Below are positions 41,548 to 43,856 of a stretch of 43,856 nucleotides of DNA, piece by piece. Below the pieces are notes generated by a model. That model had not been told where the DNA came from and made no database searches. It saw only the letters and a list, made by a program, of their open reading frames with translations. Positions within the stretch are counted from its first letter, which is position 1. Every line of letters starts with the position of its first letter. The DNA is taken from assembly GCA_947600065.1 (NCBI GenBank), contig CANQFZ010000011.1, positions 1-43,856 on the forward strand, read 5' to 3'. The position numbers were made by a program, and so were the translations under genes. Source of the DNA: an uncultured Clostridia bacterium. GTDB lineage: Bacteria > Bacillota > Clostridia > Oscillospirales > Ruminococcaceae.

Positions 41548-41583
41548 AAGGGGGAGAACCTTTTGAAAAAGGTTCTCCCCCTT
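41548..41583 (+). terminator. Terminator hairpin after the DtxR-like gene
   Basis: Stem AAGGGGGAGAACC/GGTTCTCCCCCTT (41548-41560/41571-41583), extended by TTTT/AAAA pairing. It is followed by CCCC-rich repeat sequence rather than T residues. Confidence 0.6.
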
Positions 41584-41589
41584 AAACCC

Positions 41590-41835
41590 CCTTTCCAAAA
41601 CTTTTATGTGCCGCCGCTGACGCGGCGGACGAAAGAGGAAAAACGTTTCCACTATTCGACCGCGCCGCAAGGCGCGACACGAAAGTTTTTTGAAAAGGGA
41701 TTCCAAAGGGAAAAACTTTTTTGTCAAAAAAGTTTTCCCTCAAACTCCCTTTCAAAAAACTTTCGTGCGCCGCCCGTTTGGTGGTTTTAAAATTAAAAGC
41801 GTTCGCCGCTCAAAACAAATTCTTATCTCTTACAA
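41590..41835 (-). repeat. Multi-hairpin intergenic element (copy D, inverted)
   Basis: Read on the minus strand it begins with heptads (near 41835), TTTTGAGCGGCGAA, then a CGGGCGGCGCACGAAAG segment, as in copies B and C. A nested cruciform spans 41678-41767: the outer stem pairs CACGAAAGTTTTTTGAAA with its mirror, and the inner stem pairs AGGGAAAAACTTTTTT. A further GCGCCGCAAGGCGCG hairpin lies near 41662-41676. Remaining 41836-41920 shows nothing recognisable. Confidence 0.8.
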
Positions 41836-41920
41836 CGTTTCTTGCTTTGTGCAAAATCCACAAAATTCCTCTGTCAAATAGTAATAATTCTCCAAATTCA
41901 TTTACGGCGTGCAAAAAATC

Positions 41921-41949
41921 TTGAAAAAAAGATTGAAATAATATATAAT
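41921..41949 (+). promoter_or_regulatory. Sigma-A promoter for pgi, with a leader hairpin
   Basis: TTGAAA at 41921-41926, 17-bp spacer, TATAAT at 41944-41949. The leader contains a GTCTGTG/CACAGAC hairpin (41961-41967/41976-41982) directly before the SD GGAAAGGAG. Confidence 0.8.
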
Positions 41950-42001
41950 ATAGACAGGAGGTCTGTGGCGAAGTTCACAGACGGAAAGGAGAATTTTTTA
42001 A

Positions 42002-43342
42002 ATGGCACTGAAGCTTGACGACAAGTATCTGAACGGTTTCATCAAAGACCACGAGCTTTCGCAGTATGCCGCACAGGTAAAGGCGGCTCACGACACGCTC
42101 GAAAGCAGACAGGGCGCGGGAAACGACTATCTCGGCTGGATAGACCTGCCTGTCGATTATGACAAGGAGGAATTTGCGCGCATTAAAAAAGCTGCCGAGA
42201 AGATCAAAAGCGACAGCCAAGCGCTCGTTGTTATCGGCATCGGCGGTTCTTACCTCGGCGCAAGAGCGGCTATAGACGCCCTCAAGTCCTCAATGTATAA
42301 CCTTATGAAAAAGGATACTCCCGAAATCTATTTTGTCGGGTGCAGCCTTTCGCCTACTTATCTCAGCGAGGTCATCTCCCTCGTAAAGGATAAGGATTTT
42401 TCAATAAACATAATTTCCAAGAGCGGTACAACTACCGAGCCTGCGCTCGCTTTCAGAATTTTCAGAGATATGCTCACCGAGAAATACGGCGAGGAGGGCG
42501 CAAAGGGCAGAATTTACGCTACTACCGACAAGGCGCGCGGTACGCTTAAAGAGCTTTCCGACAAAATGGGATATGAAACGTTTGTCGTTCCCGATGACGT
42601 TGGCGGAAGATACTCGGTATTGACGGCTGTCGGACTGCTTCCTATTGCCTGCGCGGGGTGCGACCTCGATATGCTCATGAAGGGCGCTCAGGACGCAAGA
42701 GAAGCATATAAGGACTGCGACCTTGAAAAGAACGACTGCTATAAATACGCCGCTTACCGCAATATCCTCTACAAAAAAGGAAAGAGCGTTGAAATGCTGA
42801 TAAGCTACGAGCCGTCGTTCCAGATGATGGCGGAATGGTGGAAACAGCTCTACGGCGAGAGCGAGGGCAAGGACGGAAAGGGAATTTACCCGTCGAGCGC
42901 GGTGTTCTCTACAGACCTTCATTCTCTCGGTCAGTTTGTCCAAGACGGTTCGAGAATTATGTTTGAGACAGTTGTTCAGTTCGGAAAGCCGCAGAAGGAA
43001 CTTTTCCTGAATGACGACCCCAACAACATAGACGGACTGAACTTCCTTTCAAATCAGAATATGTCCATTGTAAACAGAAAGGCTTTCGAGGGAACTGTTA
43101 TCGCTCATACCGAGGGCGGCGTTCCGAATATGGTAATAGAAGTTCCCGAGCTTAACGAATACGAGCTAGGATATATGATCTACTTCTTTGAAAAGGCTTG
43201 CGCGATAAGCGGCTATCTGCTCGGAGTAAATCCGTTCAACCAGCCCGGCGTTGAAAGCTATAAGAAGAATATGTTCGCTCTCCTCGGAAAACCGGGCTAT
43301 GAGGACAGGAAAGCGGAGCTTGAAAAGAAACTTGGACTTTAA
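42002..43342 (+). CDS. pgi: Glucose-6-phosphate isomerase
   Basis: A 446-residue glycolytic enzyme interconverting glucose-6-phosphate and fructose-6-phosphate. The phosphate-binding segments [13 protein letters not shown] (about residues 77-89) and [14 protein letters not shown] (about 139-152) mark the SIS folds, [17 protein letters not shown] is family-typical, and the C-terminal [17 protein letters not shown] contains the conserved catalytic Lys region. Length matches the short Bacillota form (about 445-450). It has a strong promoter and SD, as expected of a highly expressed gene. Confidence 0.97.
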   Translation: MALKLDDKYLNGFIKDHELSQYAAQVKAAHDTLESRQGAGNDYLGWIDLPVDYDKEEFARIKKAAEKIKSDSQALVVIGIGGSYLGARAAIDALKSSMYNLMKKDTPEIYFVGCSLSPTYLSEVISLVKDKDFSINIISKSGTTTEPALAFRIFRDMLTEKYGEEGAKGRIYATTDKARGTLKELSDKMGYETFVVPDDVGGRYSVLTAVGLLPIACAGCDLDMLMKGAQDAREAYKDCDLEKNDCYKYAAYRNILYKKGKSVEMLISYEPSFQMMAEWWKQLYGESEGKDGKGIYPSSAVFSTDLHSLGQFVQDGSRIMFETVVQFGKPQKELFLNDDPNNIDGLNFLSNQNMSIVNRKAFEGTVIAHTEGGVPNMVIEVPELNEYELGYMIYFFEKACAISGYLLGVNPFNQPGVESYKKNMFALLGKPGYEDRKAELEKKLGL

Positions 43343-43367
43343 TAACTAATTTACGGAGGATATTACA

Positions 43368-43772
43368 ATGGTTAAAATCATCACGGGCAGAAGAGGTTCG
43401 GGAAAGACAAAGATCCTTATCGACGCTATCCATGCGGCTGAAAAGCAGTCAAAGGGAAACGTTGTCGCTATTCAAAAGGGTTCTTCGCTCAACACCGACA
43501 TCACCTATAAAGTTCGCCTTATAAACATTGAGGACTATGCGGTAGAGGGCATTGACGCATTCTACGGATTTGTCGCGGGCATTCTCTCGTCAGACCACGA
43601 CTGCACCGATATTTTCGTAGACGCAACGCTTAAAATAACAGGCAGAGATTATGCAAAGCTCGGCGATATGTTCGACAGGCTCGCTTCTATCTCTCCCGAA
43701 ACCACTATTACGCTGACGATTTCCGCGGATAATTCGGAGCTTCCCGAAAACGTAAAGAAATTTATCGGTTAA
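43368..43772 (+). CDS. Small P-loop protein of unknown function
   Basis: A 134-residue protein with Walker A GRRGSGKTK at about residues 7-15 and a Walker B-like strand CTDIFVDATLKI near 80-91. It is much shorter than typical P-loop ATPases and has no recognised partner domain. ACGGAGGA precedes the ATG. It starts 25 bp after pgi and is probably cotranscribed with it. Similar short proteins occur in Clostridia under vague ATPase names; I cannot assign a function. Confidence 0.8.
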   Translation: MVKIITGRRGSGKTKILIDAIHAAEKQSKGNVVAIQKGSSLNTDITYKVRLINIEDYAVEGIDAFYGFVAGILSSDHDCTDIFVDATLKITGRDYAKLGDMFDRLASISPETTITLTISADNSELPENVKKFIG

Positions 43773-43788
43773 ATTTTCTAAAATGTTA

Positions 43789-43797
43789 TGATATAAT
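43789..43797 (+). promoter_or_regulatory. Extended -10 element at the right edge
   Basis: TGATATAAT at 43789-43797, probably for a gene beginning beyond the window. No clear -35 is seen. Confidence 0.4.
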
Positions 43798-43856
43798 AGA
43801 TATGTTACAAAAAGAGAAGACAAACGACCTCAAATAAGTTATAATGTTAATAGCTA

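Noticed and set aside
41563-41924. Overlapping short ORFs after the DtxR-like gene
   Set aside because: They lie wholly within the inverted multi-hairpin element and its terminator; composition follows the hairpins.

Overview
The window looks like the replication-origin region of a Bacillota chromosome, most likely class Clostridia (Oscillospiraceae/Ruminococcaceae-like). Signs are the order dnaA-dnaN-rlbA-recF-remB-gyrB-gyrA, a fused SecDF, a Noc/Soj/Spo0J set with serS, TTG/GTG starts with strong Shine-Dalgarno (SD) sites, and near-consensus sigma-A promoters with 17-bp spacers. I cannot name a species. No rRNA, tRNA or CRISPR array was recognised.

Layout. 1-10.6 kb: a D,D-carboxypeptidase (minus strand), a DUF2339 membrane protein, SecDF, a Ser-rich lipoprotein, a 51-residue hydrophobic protein, a secreted repeat protein, the GTPase YchF and a NERD-domain membrane protein. 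10.6-17.7 kb: an EAL-domain protein, a GH13 glycosidase and DprA, separated by long intergenic tracts built from shared repeat modules. 17.0-19.3 kb: oriC, with DnaA-box-like 9-mers (TTTTCAACA type) on both sides of dnaA. 17.7-28 kb: replication and gyrase genes, all plus strand. 28-35.5 kb: a GyrI-like protein, mnmG-rsmG, noc, then parA-parB-serS with overlapping stops and starts; four parS-like palindromes lie in this segment. 35.5-43.8 kb: an ABC ATPase and a giant FtsX-type permease, an aspartoacylase-family protein with a DtxR/MntR-type regulator, pgi and a small P-loop protein.

The least expected content is between the genes. Several repeat families recur: (i) heptanucleotide arrays, usually five units of TAGAGGY/TAGAAGY/AAGAGGY, where the seventh base is uniformly C in some arrays and uniformly T in others; (ii) a roughly 250-bp multi-hairpin element in which stems change but pairing is kept; (iii) short elements with CAGACTGTAGATAAAGCCC-type inverted ends; (iv) GC-rich palindrome modules; (v) a 96-bp inverted repeat just after dprA. 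One repeat insertion next to remB is bracketed by two diverged copies of the remB 3' end. A second dense cluster of six DnaA-box-like 9-mers sits 6 kb left of dnaA.

Together the genes cover initiation (DnaA, DnaN, oriC), topology (GyrAB), recombination (RecF, DprA), segregation and nucleoid occlusion (ParAB, Noc, parS), tRNA/rRNA modification (MnmG, RsmG) and envelope functions (SecDF, carboxypeptidase, FtsX-type ABC system). All calls come from reading the sequence; no database search was run.
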